Origin: Rheinheimera pacifica
GTDB lineage: Bacteria; Pseudomonadota; Gammaproteobacteria; Enterobacterales; Alteromonadaceae
Direction of reading: 5' to 3'
Assembly (NCBI RefSeq): GCF_900108485.1
Contig: NZ_FNXF01000003.1
Coordinates: 16,335 to 80,334 of the forward strand
Length of the DNA: 64,000 nt
Every line of letters begins with the position of its first letter. Position 1 is the first letter of the stretch. The notes under the pieces were generated by a model. That model saw only the letters and a list, made by a program, of their open reading frames with translations. It had not been told where the DNA came from and made no database searches. The position numbers and the translations under genes were made by a program. Positions 54,518 through 63,924 of this stretch are shown in pieces.

Positions 54518-55738
54518 ATGTACTTTTATGCGGCCCGCCAACCTATTCTTAACCGTAATAAAGAATTGTACGCCTACGAGTTGTTATTTCGCGACGGCCT
54601 TGAAAATGCATTTCCGGACATAGATGGCGACGAAGCAACGTCACGTATGGTTGAAGGCAGCCAGTTTAGTTTTGGCTTAGATGATTTTCTTGGCGATAAG
54701 CCCGGCTTTATTAATTTCACGCTGGATACGCTGCAAAAAAAATATCCCAGTATGCTACCCAAAGAGCAGGTTGTAGTAGAAATACTGGAAACCATACAAC
54801 CAGGTAAACGCTTACTGGCCGAATGCCAGGATTTAAAAGAAAAAGGCTATGTACTGGCCCTGGATGATTATATTCATCAGCCGGTGTGGCGGCATTTTTA
54901 TCCCTTTATCGACATTATAAAGATCGATTTTCGTTCTACCTCAACCGATACTATTACCGACATTAAGCAAGCCATTGCTGATTTCCCGCATATTAAGTTG
55001 CTGGCAGAAAAAGTAGAAACTAACGAAGAATTTCAGGTAGCCCTTGATCTGGGCTTTAGTTACTTCCAGGGGTACTTCTTCTCCAAACCCGAAATGATGC
55101 AAAGCAAGGCCTTGTCACCGGCACAAATGACACTGGCGGAATTGCTGTATGAAACATCTAAATCAGATCTGGATCTTGGTAAAATTACTCAGGTATTTCA
55201 GCGTGATGTACATCTGTCATACAAGTTACTCCGCTATAGCAATTCGACTATTTTTAAACGCCGCTCAGAAATTGAAACCATAAAGCAGGCGCTGGTGGTA
55301 TTGGGCCAGGCTGAGCTGAAGAAATTTTTGTCTTTATTATTTACCTCCCAAATCAGCAGTGATAAACCCGCAGAGCTAATGCGTTTATCGATGACCCGCG
55401 CCCGTTTTGCCGAAGGTATTGCCGAACTGCATGGCAAAGTAGATACCGCCAAAGCCTTTCTTACCGGCATGATGTCGCTAATGGATGCAATACTGGACGA
55501 GCCTATAGACAGCGTAATGAGCAAACTGCCTTTAGCCAGGGAAATTAAAGATGCGCTGGTAATGCGCCAAGGTGTATTGTCTGAATACATTACCCTGATC
55601 CAGTTTTATGAACAGGGCCTGTGGCAAGAGGCTAATCAGGCGATAAATATGCTGCAATTACCGCCAGATAAAGTACCCGATGCCTATCATACGGCAGTGC
55701 AATGGGCGAACGAACAAATGAAAGCCCTTGGAGACTAA
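54518..55738 (+). CDS. Degenerate EAL plus HDOD signalling protein
   Basis: The 406-residue protein starts MYFYAARQPILNRNKELYAYELLFRDG, an EAL domain in which the EAL motif is ELL. The catalytic DDFGTG is replaced by LDDYIHQPVW, so phosphodiesterase activity is probably lost. Residues 200-400 are an HDOD domain (FQRDVHLSYKLLRYSNS, then IKQALVVLGQAELKKFLSLL). This is the YuxH/CdgJ type, known to influence motility in Vibrio. It likely works by protein binding. It is convergent with the comEA-like gene. Confidence 0.88.
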   Translation: MYFYAARQPILNRNKELYAYELLFRDGLENAFPDIDGDEATSRMVEGSQFSFGLDDFLGDKPGFINFTLDTLQKKYPSMLPKEQVVVEILETIQPGKRLLAECQDLKEKGYVLALDDYIHQPVWRHFYPFIDIIKIDFRSTSTDTITDIKQAIADFPHIKLLAEKVETNEEFQVALDLGFSYFQGYFFSKPEMMQSKALSPAQMTLAELLYETSKSDLDLGKITQVFQRDVHLSYKLLRYSNSTIFKRRSEIETIKQALVVLGQAELKKFLSLLFTSQISSDKPAELMRLSMTRARFAEGIAELHGKVDTAKAFLTGMMSLMDAILDEPIDSVMSKLPLAREIKDALVMRQGVLSEYITLIQFYEQGLWQEANQAINMLQLPPDKVPDAYHTAVQWANEQMKALGD

Positions 55739-55757
55739 TCACAAGGGCTACACCGGG

Positions 55758-56072
55758 CTAGTTGTAGCTCAGATAAGGGCCAATTTTGGCCGCCAGTTTA
55801 TCGCCAATACCTTTTACCTGAGTTAACTGTGCCTGATCTTTAATCGGGCCGTTCTCAGCAATATGATCGAGCACAGCCTGAGCTTTTTTCTTGCCCAAAC
55901 CGGGAATTGCATCGAGTTGTTCCAGTGTGGCATTGTTGATATTTACTTTCTGTACATTGTGCGCAGCAGCGCTGGCCTTGGTCACCTCAGCAGCAGGTTG
56001 TGTCTGTGCCAGACACTGATTAGCCGCTAACGTTAATAATGTCATACCCACAGCAATAGCTAATTTTTTCAT
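55758..56072 (-). CDS. ComEA-family helix-hairpin-helix DNA-binding protein
   Basis: The 104-residue protein has a signal peptide (MKKLAIAVGMTLLTLAANQCLA) and a C-terminal double helix-hairpin-helix (VNINNATLEQLDAIPGLGKKKAQAVLDHI, then QLTQVKGIGDKLAAKIGPYL). This is the small periplasmic ComEA type that binds incoming DNA during transformation and holds it in the periplasm. An AAGGATG site precedes the ATG. No other competence gene is nearby. Confidence 0.88.
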   Translation of the reverse strand: MKKLAIAVGMTLLTLAANQCLAQTQPAAEVTKASAAAHNVQKVNINNATLEQLDAIPGLGKKKAQAVLDHIAENGPIKDQAQLTQVKGIGDKLAAKIGPYLSYN

Positions 56073-56431
56073 CGTTTCATCCTTAAAGTGCTCTCCTATC
56101 CCTGAAGACTCCCTCGACTACAGCCTGCCACGCCTCGGTTGGCATTATTCCGGCAGGCAGGCAACTCAATCAGCATCGGAGATCTATAAATGCCAACACT
56201 TTTAAATTAGCCAATAAATTCACATTTGCAAATATTAATTAACTTTATTTCAATTTTGCCAGAAATAACATTCAGCGCTAATTAAGACATGCGCTACTAA
56301 GCTGCATGCAGGAGCTTAAAATAGGTGCTGATGGGTGTTGAAAAAACAAAGATAAGTCTTTGACACACATTGATGATTGCCGCTGAATTAATAGTTCGGT
56401 ACAGTACCGCTGATACATTCTGGAGAGAACA
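56073..56431. other. Intergenic region between comEA-like and PepSY genes
   Basis: The 359 bp hold no convincing gene; frames on the minus strand here are short and run into the PepSY gene. An inverted repeat GCCTGCC (56123-56129) / GGCAGGC (56152-56158) lies in the comEA leader. The section 56190-56280 is strongly AT-rich and probably carries divergent promoters. Confidence 0.5.
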
Positions 56432-56689
56432 ATGCTTCGCACTAAGGTACTTCTGATCATAACTGCACTGCTGTTCAGTGCTACCACAGCGGCCATGACA
56501 TCGCCAAAACGACCTGCTGTGACAAAAGAACAAGCAGCAACACTGGCCCAGCAGAGATATCCGGGTAAAATCGTCAAAGTGCAGACCGAACAACAAAATT
56601 ATCGCATCAGGGTGTTACAATCTGATGGCCGTGTGGTAACAGTATTAGTTGATGGCCGTTCCGGCCAGGTGCAAAGGGAAGGAAATTAA
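56432..56689 (+). CDS. Periplasmic PepSY-domain protein
   Basis: The 85-residue protein has a signal peptide (MLRTKVLLIITALLFSATTAA) and one PepSY domain (KEQAATLAQQRYPGKIVKVQTEQQNYRIRVLQSDGRVVTVLVDGRSGQV). A GGAGAG site precedes the ATG. Its stop overlaps the response-regulator ATG by one base. In similar operons such proteins are thought to modulate the partner sensor kinase from the periplasm; that is inference here. Confidence 0.87.
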   Translation: MLRTKVLLIITALLFSATTAAMTSPKRPAVTKEQAATLAQQRYPGKIVKVQTEQQNYRIRVLQSDGRVVTVLVDGRSGQVQREGN

Positions 56690-57366
56690 TGCGTTTATTA
56701 GTTGTTGAAGATGAAAACCTGTTGGCTCAGCAAATAAAAGAACAACTGCAGCAACAACAGTTCAGTGTTGACGTTGCGGTTGATGGTGATGATGGCTGGT
56801 TCAAGTTGTCTGAATACCCCTACGACCTGGCAATTATTGATATCGGCCTGCCCAAAATGGATGGCCTGACACTAATCCGCAAAGCCAGACAAAAAGCGCT
56901 GAAAACGCCTATTATTGTGCTGACCGCCCGCGGCAGCTGGCAGGAAAAAGTTGAAGGCCTGGATGCTGGGGCTGATGACTACCTGACCAAACCCTTTCAT
57001 ACCGAAGAACTGCTTGCCCGTTGCAACGCGTTAATCCGCCGTGCTGCCGGACAGCCGGAACCGACACTGTCTGCAGGCCCTATTGCTCTGAATAGCCGAA
57101 CGCAGCAGGTCTGGGTTCGTGAAGAAGAAATAAACCTGACCGCTTACGAGTATAAGGTGCTGGAATACTTCATGCTTAACCCTAATAAGGTTATATCCAA
57201 AACAGAGCTGACTGAGCATATTTATGATCAGGACTTTGATCTGGACAGCAATGTTATTGAAGTTTTTGTGCTGCGGCTACGTAAAAAGCTGGACCCTGAT
57301 GGTGAAACCAAGCCAATAGAAACGCTGCGTGGCAGAGGCTATCGCTTCACAATGACAGTAGCCTGA
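56689..57366 (+). CDS. OmpR-family response regulator
   Basis: The 225-residue protein has a receiver domain (MRLLVVEDENLLAQQIKEQL; phospho-Asp in LAIIDIGLPKMDG; K in TKPFHTEEL). An OmpR winged helix follows, with LTAYEYKVLEYFMLNPNKVISKTEL and the ending ETLRGRGYRFTMTV. It is closest in feel to PhoP/QseB types. It is coupled to the PepSY gene (1-bp overlap) and the kinase (1-bp gap). Confidence 0.92.
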   Translation: MRLLVVEDENLLAQQIKEQLQQQQFSVDVAVDGDDGWFKLSEYPYDLAIIDIGLPKMDGLTLIRKARQKALKTPIIVLTARGSWQEKVEGLDAGADDYLTKPFHTEELLARCNALIRRAAGQPEPTLSAGPIALNSRTQQVWVREEEINLTAYEYKVLEYFMLNPNKVISKTELTEHIYDQDFDLDSNVIEVFVLRLRKKLDPDGETKPIETLRGRGYRFTMTVA

Positions 57367-57367
57367 T

Positions 57368-58675
57368 ATGACGCTGTCATTAAAGCTGAGGCAACTGCTG
57401 ATCAGCATTTTTTTGCTATTGCTGCTGCTTCCCAGCTCTTTTCTGGCAATTGACCGTGCATTTTACACCCAGCTTCTGACTAACACAGAACAGAAGCTGG
57501 AAGTGCATATGTACGCTATGTTATCTGAACTTAGTGTGTCAGAAGACAAAGTTGAGCTAATCAACAATACTCTGGCGCCGGATTTTTATCGGCCAGACTC
57601 TGGCCTGAGCGCTTTTATTACCCATGAACAAGACTTAGTCTGGCAGTCAGACTCGTCACTGAACCAGCATTTTGTGCCTCCAACCGAAGAGCTGCCGCCA
57701 GGTGAGCATTTATTCCGCTCGGTTACGCAACACGGTATGCAATACTGGATTTTGTCGATCTCGTTGTTATTTGATGCCGAAGATTATACCCGGCCGCTGA
57801 GTATGCATGTGGTGCAAACACATGAACGTTTGATAGCCCCGCAAAAAACATTTCGCGCGACATTAATTCAGTGGTTTATCGGCATAGGTATTATGCTGTT
57901 GTTGTTAATGCTACTGGCCTATTACTGGACGACAAAACCGCTGTCGCGGCTTGATCATGAAATCCGCCGGGTCGAAAATGGCAGCCAGGAGCAACTCACC
58001 GGCCGCTATCCTGCTGAGCTGAGTATTCTTAAAGAAGACTTAAATTTACTGCTGCAAAACCAAAATCGGCAAAAGCAACGTTACCGCCATCACCTCAGTG
58101 ATCTGGCTCACGCGCTGAAAACGCCGGTTGCAGTGTTACAAACCTCTGCTCTTAGCCAGCAACCTGAGCTTAAAGAGCAGCTTGACCGTATTACCGCCAT
58201 GATTGAACACCAGCTAAAACGTGCCAGTAGTTCAGGCCAGGATATCTGGAAAAAACAAATTACGGTTAAACCATTAATAGAGAAGCTTACCTCTGCACTG
58301 CAGAAAATTTACCGTGATAAGAATGTCGCTTTTACCGTAGATTGCGCGGCTAATGCGGTATTTCGCGGTGATGAAACAGACTTAATGGAAATTCTTGGCA
58401 ATCTGCTCGACAATGCCAGTAAAGCCTGCCGGCATCAGGTGTATGTCACTATCCGCCAAAATCCGTTCAGCCTCTGTGTGGAAGACGATGGCCCGGGCGT
58501 ACCGGTAGCAAAACGTAAACAGCTGTTTGAGCGCGGCACCAGGCTGGATACCTATCGCGAAGGCCATGGCGTAGGGTTGGCTATTGTTGCCGAGTTGGTT
58601 GAATCTTATTCCGGTGAACTGGTATTAGATGATAGCCCGCTGGGTGGCGCCCGTTTTAGTGTAAAATTTAACTAA
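57368..58675 (+). CDS. PhoQ-like sensor histidine kinase
   Basis: The 435-residue kinase has two membrane spans (residues of about 10-28 and 160-185) around a periplasmic sensor of about 130 residues. The DHp box is HLSDLAHALKTPVAVLQTSAL, the N box NLLDNASKACRH, G1 DDGPGVP and G2 GHGVGLAIVAELVE, all intact. It is the partner of the upstream regulator. The PhoQ-type DLAHALKTPL-like box suggests a cation or antimicrobial-peptide sensor, which is a family inference. Confidence 0.9.
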   Translation: MTLSLKLRQLLISIFLLLLLLPSSFLAIDRAFYTQLLTNTEQKLEVHMYAMLSELSVSEDKVELINNTLAPDFYRPDSGLSAFITHEQDLVWQSDSSLNQHFVPPTEELPPGEHLFRSVTQHGMQYWILSISLLFDAEDYTRPLSMHVVQTHERLIAPQKTFRATLIQWFIGIGIMLLLLMLLAYYWTTKPLSRLDHEIRRVENGSQEQLTGRYPAELSILKEDLNLLLQNQNRQKQRYRHHLSDLAHALKTPVAVLQTSALSQQPELKEQLDRITAMIEHQLKRASSSGQDIWKKQITVKPLIEKLTSALQKIYRDKNVAFTVDCAANAVFRGDETDLMEILGNLLDNASKACRHQVYVTIRQNPFSLCVEDDGPGVPVAKRKQLFERGTRLDTYREGHGVGLAIVAELVESYSGELVLDDSPLGGARFSVKFN

Positions 58676-58766
58676 ATACACTCTGCGGTGTCCCGGCGTT
58701 GATCGCGCCGGGCAAACCAGGCGTAATAGCATGCTAGACTGTCTAATTTGAGTTGGATACCACCCG

Positions 58767-59132
58767 ATGGAACTGAATAACCCTGCTGTAATAAAAATTA
58801 AAAATTTACGTTTACGTACCTATATTGGTATTAAAGACGAAGAAATAAACAATAAGCAAGATGTTGTTATTAACGCAAAAATTCATTACAGCGCTAATGA
58901 TGCAGCCAACACTGACGATATGGACAAGGCGCTTAATTACCGCACTATTACTAAAAAAATTATCGCTCTGGTGGAGCAACAACGTTTTTCTTTACTGGAA
59001 AAACTGACAGCAGAAGTGCTGGCTATTGCTGCTGAACACCCTTCAGTGCGCTATGCCGAAGTAGAAATTGATAAACCACACGCACTGCGTTTTGCCGATT
59101 CCGTATCGCTTACCCTGTCGCTGAATAAATAA
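58767..59132 (+). CDS. folX: Dihydroneopterin triphosphate 2'-epimerase FolX
   Basis: The 121-residue protein contains [29 protein letters not shown] and the [10 protein letters not shown] and [15 protein letters not shown] segments of E. coli FolX, closer to FolX than to FolB. It epimerises dihydroneopterin triphosphate in pterin metabolism. It is followed at 45 bp by yfcH, the same pairing as in E. coli. Confidence 0.92.
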   Translation: MELNNPAVIKIKNLRLRTYIGIKDEEINNKQDVVINAKIHYSANDAANTDDMDKALNYRTITKKIIALVEQQRFSLLEKLTAEVLAIAAEHPSVRYAEVEIDKPHALRFADSVSLTLSLNK

Positions 59133-59177
59133 CTTCTATACTGAAGTTGTCTTCAGCGTTGTCAGCAAGGTGTATCT

Positions 59178-60071
59178 ATGCATATTTTACTAACCGGCGG
59201 CACCGGTTTAATTGGCTCTGCGCTGGTAAAACACTGGCTTAACCAACATAAGCTGGTCGTGCTAACACGTAATCCAGCCCAAGCTCAACAGCAACTGGGG
59301 CCTGAGGTACGCACGGTTCAGTCATTACAGCAGGTTGATTTTAACCAGATTGATGCAGTGATAAACCTTGCTGGAGAACCTATCGTTGGTAAACGCTGGA
59401 GTGATGCGCAAAAGCAACTGCTGTGTGACAGCCGCTGGGCAATAACAGAACAAGTGGTTGGCGCGATTAAAGCCGCCAGCACACCGCCGTCGGTACTGAT
59501 CAGCGGTTCTGCTATCGGTATTTATGGCCGTCAGCAGCAACAGTTTATTGATGAAGATTACCAGCCGTTTCATGCTGAATTTTCATCTGAGCTATGCCAG
59601 CGCTGGGAACAACTGGCGCTGGCGGCTCAATCTGCCAATACCCGCGTCTGCTTATTGCGTACCGGTATAGTGCTGGCAAACGAAGGTGGAGCGTTAAAAA
59701 AGATGCTGCTCCCATTTAAACTCGGCCTGGGCGGCCGTATTGGCAACGGTGAGCAGTATATGTCATGGGTGCATTTGCAAGACATGCTGCGTTTAACAGA
59801 CTTCTTGCTGCAACACCCTACCTTAACCGGCCCATTTAACGCTACTGCCCCTAACCCGGTAACCAATGCGGAATTCAGCCAGCAACTGGCCAAAGTATTG
59901 CATCGCCCCGCTATACTGCCAATGCCGGCCTTTGTGCTTAAACTTATGCTGGGTGAAATGGCCGATCTGCTACTGACCGGCCAACGGGTTATACCGGCAA
60001 AACTGCAACATGCCGGTTTTGCGTTTAAATACTCTCAACTATCCGATGCACTAAAAGCGCTGCAAGGTTAA
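59178..60071 (+). CDS. yfcH: TIGR01777-family NAD(P)-dependent epimerase YfcH
   Basis: The 297-residue protein has a Rossmann fold with MHILLTGGTGLIGSALVKHW, the AVINLAGEPIVGKRW block, and SGSAIGIYG in place of the classical YxxxK region, as in YfcH. A C-terminal DUF1731-type segment is present (PAFVLKLMLGEMADLLLTGQRVIPAKL). The substrate is unknown. Its stop overlaps the convergent ybbP stop by 4 bp. Confidence 0.9.
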   Translation: MHILLTGGTGLIGSALVKHWLNQHKLVVLTRNPAQAQQQLGPEVRTVQSLQQVDFNQIDAVINLAGEPIVGKRWSDAQKQLLCDSRWAITEQVVGAIKAASTPPSVLISGSAIGIYGRQQQQFIDEDYQPFHAEFSSELCQRWEQLALAAQSANTRVCLLRTGIVLANEGGALKKMLLPFKLGLGGRIGNGEQYMSWVHLQDMLRLTDFLLQHPTLTGPFNATAPNPVTNAEFSQQLAKVLHRPAILPMPAFVLKLMLGEMADLLLTGQRVIPAKLQHAGFAFKYSQLSDALKALQG

Positions 60072-62554
60072 CCCTGCAGCACTTTGCGCATTAACTGGGC
60101 ACCAGGGATGCGCAGCAGACGCTTTAGCTGCCACCACCCTAGTAAAGTTACTGTTACAACACCCAGTACAGGCCCAAGCCACCATAAGGTGTAATGCAGC
60201 TGAAATGGCAAGTTAAACACGCGTTGCTGTACTATCACCAGCATCAACTCCGCCAGAATAGTGGCAAATAAACCCGCCATTGCCCCCAGCAAAGCAAACT
60301 CCAGTATCAGCGCATTACGCAAGAACGCATACTGGGCACCTAAAGTGCGTAAAATGGCCAGCTCCTGCTCACGTTGCTCCAGCGTGGCCTGTACCTGAGC
60401 CACCAGCACTAATCCGGCGGCCAGACAAATAATCACCAGAATAAAACTTAGTGCCACTGTTACCTGCTCAATAATATCGTTTACCTGTTTTATAATATTA
60501 TCTACGCTTATCACTGTTACCGTTGGCATTAAACGCGCCAGTTGGTTTAGTAACTGATTACGCTCAGCCTCCAGATAAAATGCCGTGATATAGGTAGCGG
60601 GAAAATCGGCCAGCAAGTCCGGGCTTAAAATCATGTAAAAATTAGGCTGCAAACTATTCCAGTCCACTTTACGGATACTGCTTACCTGAGCGCTCAGCGG
60701 CTCACCACCAATAGAAAATACCACCGAATCGCCCAGTTTCAGCGCCAGCCGTTCAGCCAGCTCAGCTTCAACCGACACCTGTGCAGTGGCGTTGCTGTCA
60801 AACCAGTTGCCTGCCGTGATTTGATTATTGGCTGGCAGCTCTGACAGCCAGGTCAGGTTTAGCTCACGCCCCACCCCAACACGCTGCTGGCTACGATCTT
60901 CTTTAGTCGCTTCTTCCTGCAGCTGTTCATCGTTAATCGATACTAAGCGGCCACGCACCACCGGATAATAACTGTCCAGCTGCAACGCATGTTGCGCAGC
61001 AAACTGGTTCAGGTCGTTGCGTTGCTGTTCAGTAATATTAACCAAAAACTGGTTTGGCGCCCCTGGCGGTATCTGCTGCTGCCATTGGCCAATTAATTCT
61101 GCCCTCAGAAAATATAATAACAATGCCAGGAAAATAGCCAGACTGAATGTAATTAACTGAAAACTGTTTGCCCAAAGCCGGCGTCGCAAGTTGGCCAAAG
61201 CCAGACGTCTGGCACTGCTTTGTCCGGCAGCTACCGGTTTTGCCAGCCGTACCAGTAAGCTGGCACCAGCCAGCAACAGTAAGGCAAATAAGCCGCAAAG
61301 TGCAAACAAGCCAATACTTAAGATAAATTCACCGCTAAACAACCACATTAAGCCCCAGATCGCTACGGCACCAGATACCAGTTGCAGCTTATCCAGCCCC
61401 AGATTTATTACCGGCTGTTTTAATACATCAATCGCAGCAGTCTGAGACAACCGCCACATCGGCCGGGCAGCAAACAACAAGGCGCAAATTACACAGGTTA
61501 ATATGCCCAGCCAAAGTGGCCGCCAACTAAACTCTGCTCTGTAATCGCTAAGAAACTGCGTAATGCCCCACTGCGCAGCTTCAATGGTTAGCTGTCCGGC
61601 AATAGCACCGCACAACAGACTGAACATAACAACCAGCAACAAGTGGCTGCCATAAATAAGTCTGATTTGCGCTGTAGTGGCCCCCAGCGCCTTAATTACG
61701 GCTACCGACTGGGTGTGGCGCTGGCTATAACGCCCCGCAGCGACAGCAGCGGCACAAGCTGCCAGAACAATCCCCAGCAAGCCTGCAAGCAACAAAAAGC
61801 GCTCGGCCCGTTCCAGTGCGCTGCCAATAGCTGATTCGCGGTCCATATCCTGCCAGCGTTGATGTGCAGTCAGTTGTGGTGTCATCTGTGTTTCAAAACT
61901 GGCAAGATCTGAAGCGGCACCGGCAAATAAATAACGATAACCAATACGGCTACCCGGTTGCACAATTTGTGTTGCACTCACGTCATCCAGGTGCATCAGT
62001 ACGCGTGGCGAGCCACCAAAAACACTTAGTGGCGCATCAGGTTCATTTGCAATAACTCCCTTCACGGTAAGGCTTAGCATGCCTATTTCAATTTGATCGC
62101 CCGGTGCTACACCCAGTAAATTAAACAAGCGCTCTTCAACATAAACCGTACCGGGTGTCAGGCTGGCATAGTCACCAGAGTTGATATCTGCCGACGCCTT
62201 AAGTAACAGCTCTCCACGTAGCGGGTAGCTGTCGCTAACCGCCTTTATTGTGGCCAGCTGCATACTGTCACCGGCGAACAGCATAGAATCGAACTGCATT
62301 TGCTGCGCCGTTGCCAGGTTATTCTGCTGCGCAAGTTCTATCACTGCCATATCAAACGGTTGGCTGGAGCGCAGAACTTTATCTGCCGCGGTAAACTGGG
62401 CACTGCGCTGCATCAATGCACTTTTCACACCTTGCGTAATGCCACTGAGGCTCACCACTGAACCCACCGCCAGGAACAAAGCAAAAGCGATAACCCACAG
62501 CTCGCCGCGACGCAGTTCACGCCAGAACAGGCGCCAGGCAATACTAGCCCACAT
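60068..62554 (-). CDS. ybbP: ABC transporter permease YbbP (FtsX/MacB type)
   Basis: The best start is the ATG at 62552-62554 behind GAGGAA, giving 828 residues beginning MWASIAWRLFWRELRRGEL; longer frames run into ybbA. It shows a four-plus-four-plus span layout with large periplasmic MacB-PCD domains and FtsX domains at about 245-375 and 690-820. With YbbA it forms an ABC system thought to extract lipids or lipoproteins. It overlaps the ybbA stop by 11 bp. Confidence 0.9.
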   Translation of the reverse strand: MWASIAWRLFWRELRRGELWVIAFALFLAVGSVVSLSGITQGVKSALMQRSAQFTAADKVLRSSQPFDMAVIELAQQNNLATAQQMQFDSMLFAGDSMQLATIKAVSDSYPLRGELLLKASADINSGDYASLTPGTVYVEERLFNLLGVAPGDQIEIGMLSLTVKGVIANEPDAPLSVFGGSPRVLMHLDDVSATQIVQPGSRIGYRYLFAGAASDLASFETQMTPQLTAHQRWQDMDRESAIGSALERAERFLLLAGLLGIVLAACAAAVAAGRYSQRHTQSVAVIKALGATTAQIRLIYGSHLLLVVMFSLLCGAIAGQLTIEAAQWGITQFLSDYRAEFSWRPLWLGILTCVICALLFAARPMWRLSQTAAIDVLKQPVINLGLDKLQLVSGAVAIWGLMWLFSGEFILSIGLFALCGLFALLLLAGASLLVRLAKPVAAGQSSARRLALANLRRRLWANSFQLITFSLAIFLALLLYFLRAELIGQWQQQIPPGAPNQFLVNITEQQRNDLNQFAAQHALQLDSYYPVVRGRLVSINDEQLQEEATKEDRSQQRVGVGRELNLTWLSELPANNQITAGNWFDSNATAQVSVEAELAERLALKLGDSVVFSIGGEPLSAQVSSIRKVDWNSLQPNFYMILSPDLLADFPATYITAFYLEAERNQLLNQLARLMPTVTVISVDNIIKQVNDIIEQVTVALSFILVIICLAAGLVLVAQVQATLEQREQELAILRTLGAQYAFLRNALILEFALLGAMAGLFATILAELMLVIVQQRVFNLPFQLHYTLWWLGPVLGVVTVTLLGWWQLKRLLRIPGAQLMRKVLQG

Positions 62555-63251
62555 GAGCCATTTCCTCATTTGCTGTTTCAAAACGCCCGGCTTGCATACG
62601 ATATTGCCGCTGACAGCGGGCTGCCAGCTCATCATTATGCGTTACCAACACCAGTGTAGTGCCCTGTTCAGCATTTAAACTAAACAGTAAATCTTCAATT
62701 TTACGCCCTGTTGTAGCATCAAGGTTTGCTGAAGGCTCATCGGCAAACAGTACTGCAGGCCGTGTAATAAATGCCCTGGCAATTGCAACACGCTGTTGCT
62801 CACCACCGGATAATTGCGCCGGATAAAAATGCGCCCTCTGTGCCAACCCAACCTGCTGCAGCAATTCAAGCCCACGCTGTCTTGCTTGTTTATCGCCGGC
62901 AAGCTCGGCTGGCAAAGTAACGTTTTCCAGCGCAGTAAGGCTGGGTAATAACAAAAAAGACTGAAATACAAAGCCAACATCTCTGGCGCGGATTGCCGCA
63001 CGCTGATCTTCTGACAAAGTGTGTAAAGTATGTCCGGCCAGATGTACTTCACCTGCCGTAGGCACATCCAGCCCGGCCAGTAAACTGAGCAATGTTGATT
63101 TACCAGAGCCGGAAGCACCGACAATAGCAACTGTCTCAGCGCGATTGATAGTCAAACTGATATCATGCAGGATAGTGAGTGAACCATCGGTAACTTTGAC
63201 GCTCTTAGCCAGGTTAACCGCTTTAATATGAACTTCAGGTATTTTCATCAT
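62544..63251 (-). CDS. ybbA: ABC transporter ATP-binding protein YbbA
   Basis: The 235-residue ATPase has Walker A VGASGSGKST, Q-loop FVFQSFLLLP, signature LSGGEQQRVAIARAF, Walker B VLFADEPSANLD and the H-loop VTHND. It matches the LolD/MacB-type subfamily and E. coli YbbA. It starts at tandem ATGs (63251 or 63248). The first shares two bases with the divergent tesA ATG. It is co-translated with ybbP. Confidence 0.92.
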   Translation of the reverse strand: MMKIPEVHIKAVNLAKSVKVTDGSLTILHDISLTINRAETVAIVGASGSGKSTLLSLLAGLDVPTAGEVHLAGHTLHTLSEDQRAAIRARDVGFVFQSFLLLPSLTALENVTLPAELAGDKQARQRGLELLQQVGLAQRAHFYPAQLSGGEQQRVAIARAFITRPAVLFADEPSANLDATTGRKIEDLLFSLNAEQGTTLVLVTHNDELAARCQRQYRMQAGRFETANEEMAHVG

Positions 63252-63840
63252 GCGTATTTTCTTAATTTTGTTAATCGGATTCTTCAGTCAGGCCAGTTTC
63301 GCACAAAAATTACTGATCCTGGGCGACAGCCTCAGTGCAGCTTATGGCATGCAACAACAACAGGGCTGGCCTCACCTGCTACAACAGCAACAGGAAGACT
63401 GGCAGCTGATTAATGCCAGCATCAGCGGTGAAACGACCGCTGGCGGATTGGCGCGTTTACCCGCACTGTTAAAACAACATCAACCAGACGCGGTATTAAT
63501 TGAGCTTGGCGGTAACGATGGCCTGCGCGGTTTTGCCATTGATACTGTGCAATCGAACCTGAACAACATTATTGCACTGATACTGCAGAGTAATGCCGTG
63601 CCGGTGTTAATGCAAATACGCATTCCGCCAAACTATGGACCACGTTACGGCAAGCAATTCAGTGATTTATATCCGCAACTGGCAGAAAAACACCAAATAA
63701 CCCTCTGGCCGTTTTTTATGGACGACATTGCTGTTGACAGTGAACTCATGCTGCCGGATGGCATACATCCGAACAGCCAGGCGCAGCCGCTGATTAGCGA
63801 ATTTGTCGGCAAGTTATTGGCCGGATTAAAAACAGACTAA
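63250..63840 (+). CDS. tesA: Periplasmic acyl-CoA thioesterase / lysophospholipase TesA
   Basis: The 196-residue GDSL hydrolase has an 18-residue signal peptide (MRIFLILLIGFFSQASFA), which supports this start. Block I is LLILGDSLSAAYG (Ser nucleophile), block III LIELGGNDGLRG and block V PDGIHPN (Asp and His). It hydrolyses acyl-CoA and lysolipids in the periplasm, and also acts as protease I in E. coli. It diverges from ybbA as in E. coli, but with overlapping start codons. Confidence 0.94.
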   Translation: MRIFLILLIGFFSQASFAQKLLILGDSLSAAYGMQQQQGWPHLLQQQQEDWQLINASISGETTAGGLARLPALLKQHQPDAVLIELGGNDGLRGFAIDTVQSNLNNIIALILQSNAVPVLMQIRIPPNYGPRYGKQFSDLYPQLAEKHQITLWPFFMDDIAVDSELMLPDGIHPNSQAQPLISEFVGKLLAGLKTD

Positions 63841-63924
63841 TGGATTTTGAAACAGAATAGGTAAAGACTCAAGGATGAGTTTGTTAGCGGATGTGTATTG
63901 GTGATTTAGTGCTATGACGCGAAG

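Noticed and set aside
56278..56596. Two minus-strand frames before and across the PepSY gene
   Set aside because: They overlap the clear PepSY gene and have no ribosome-binding site or recognisable protein features.
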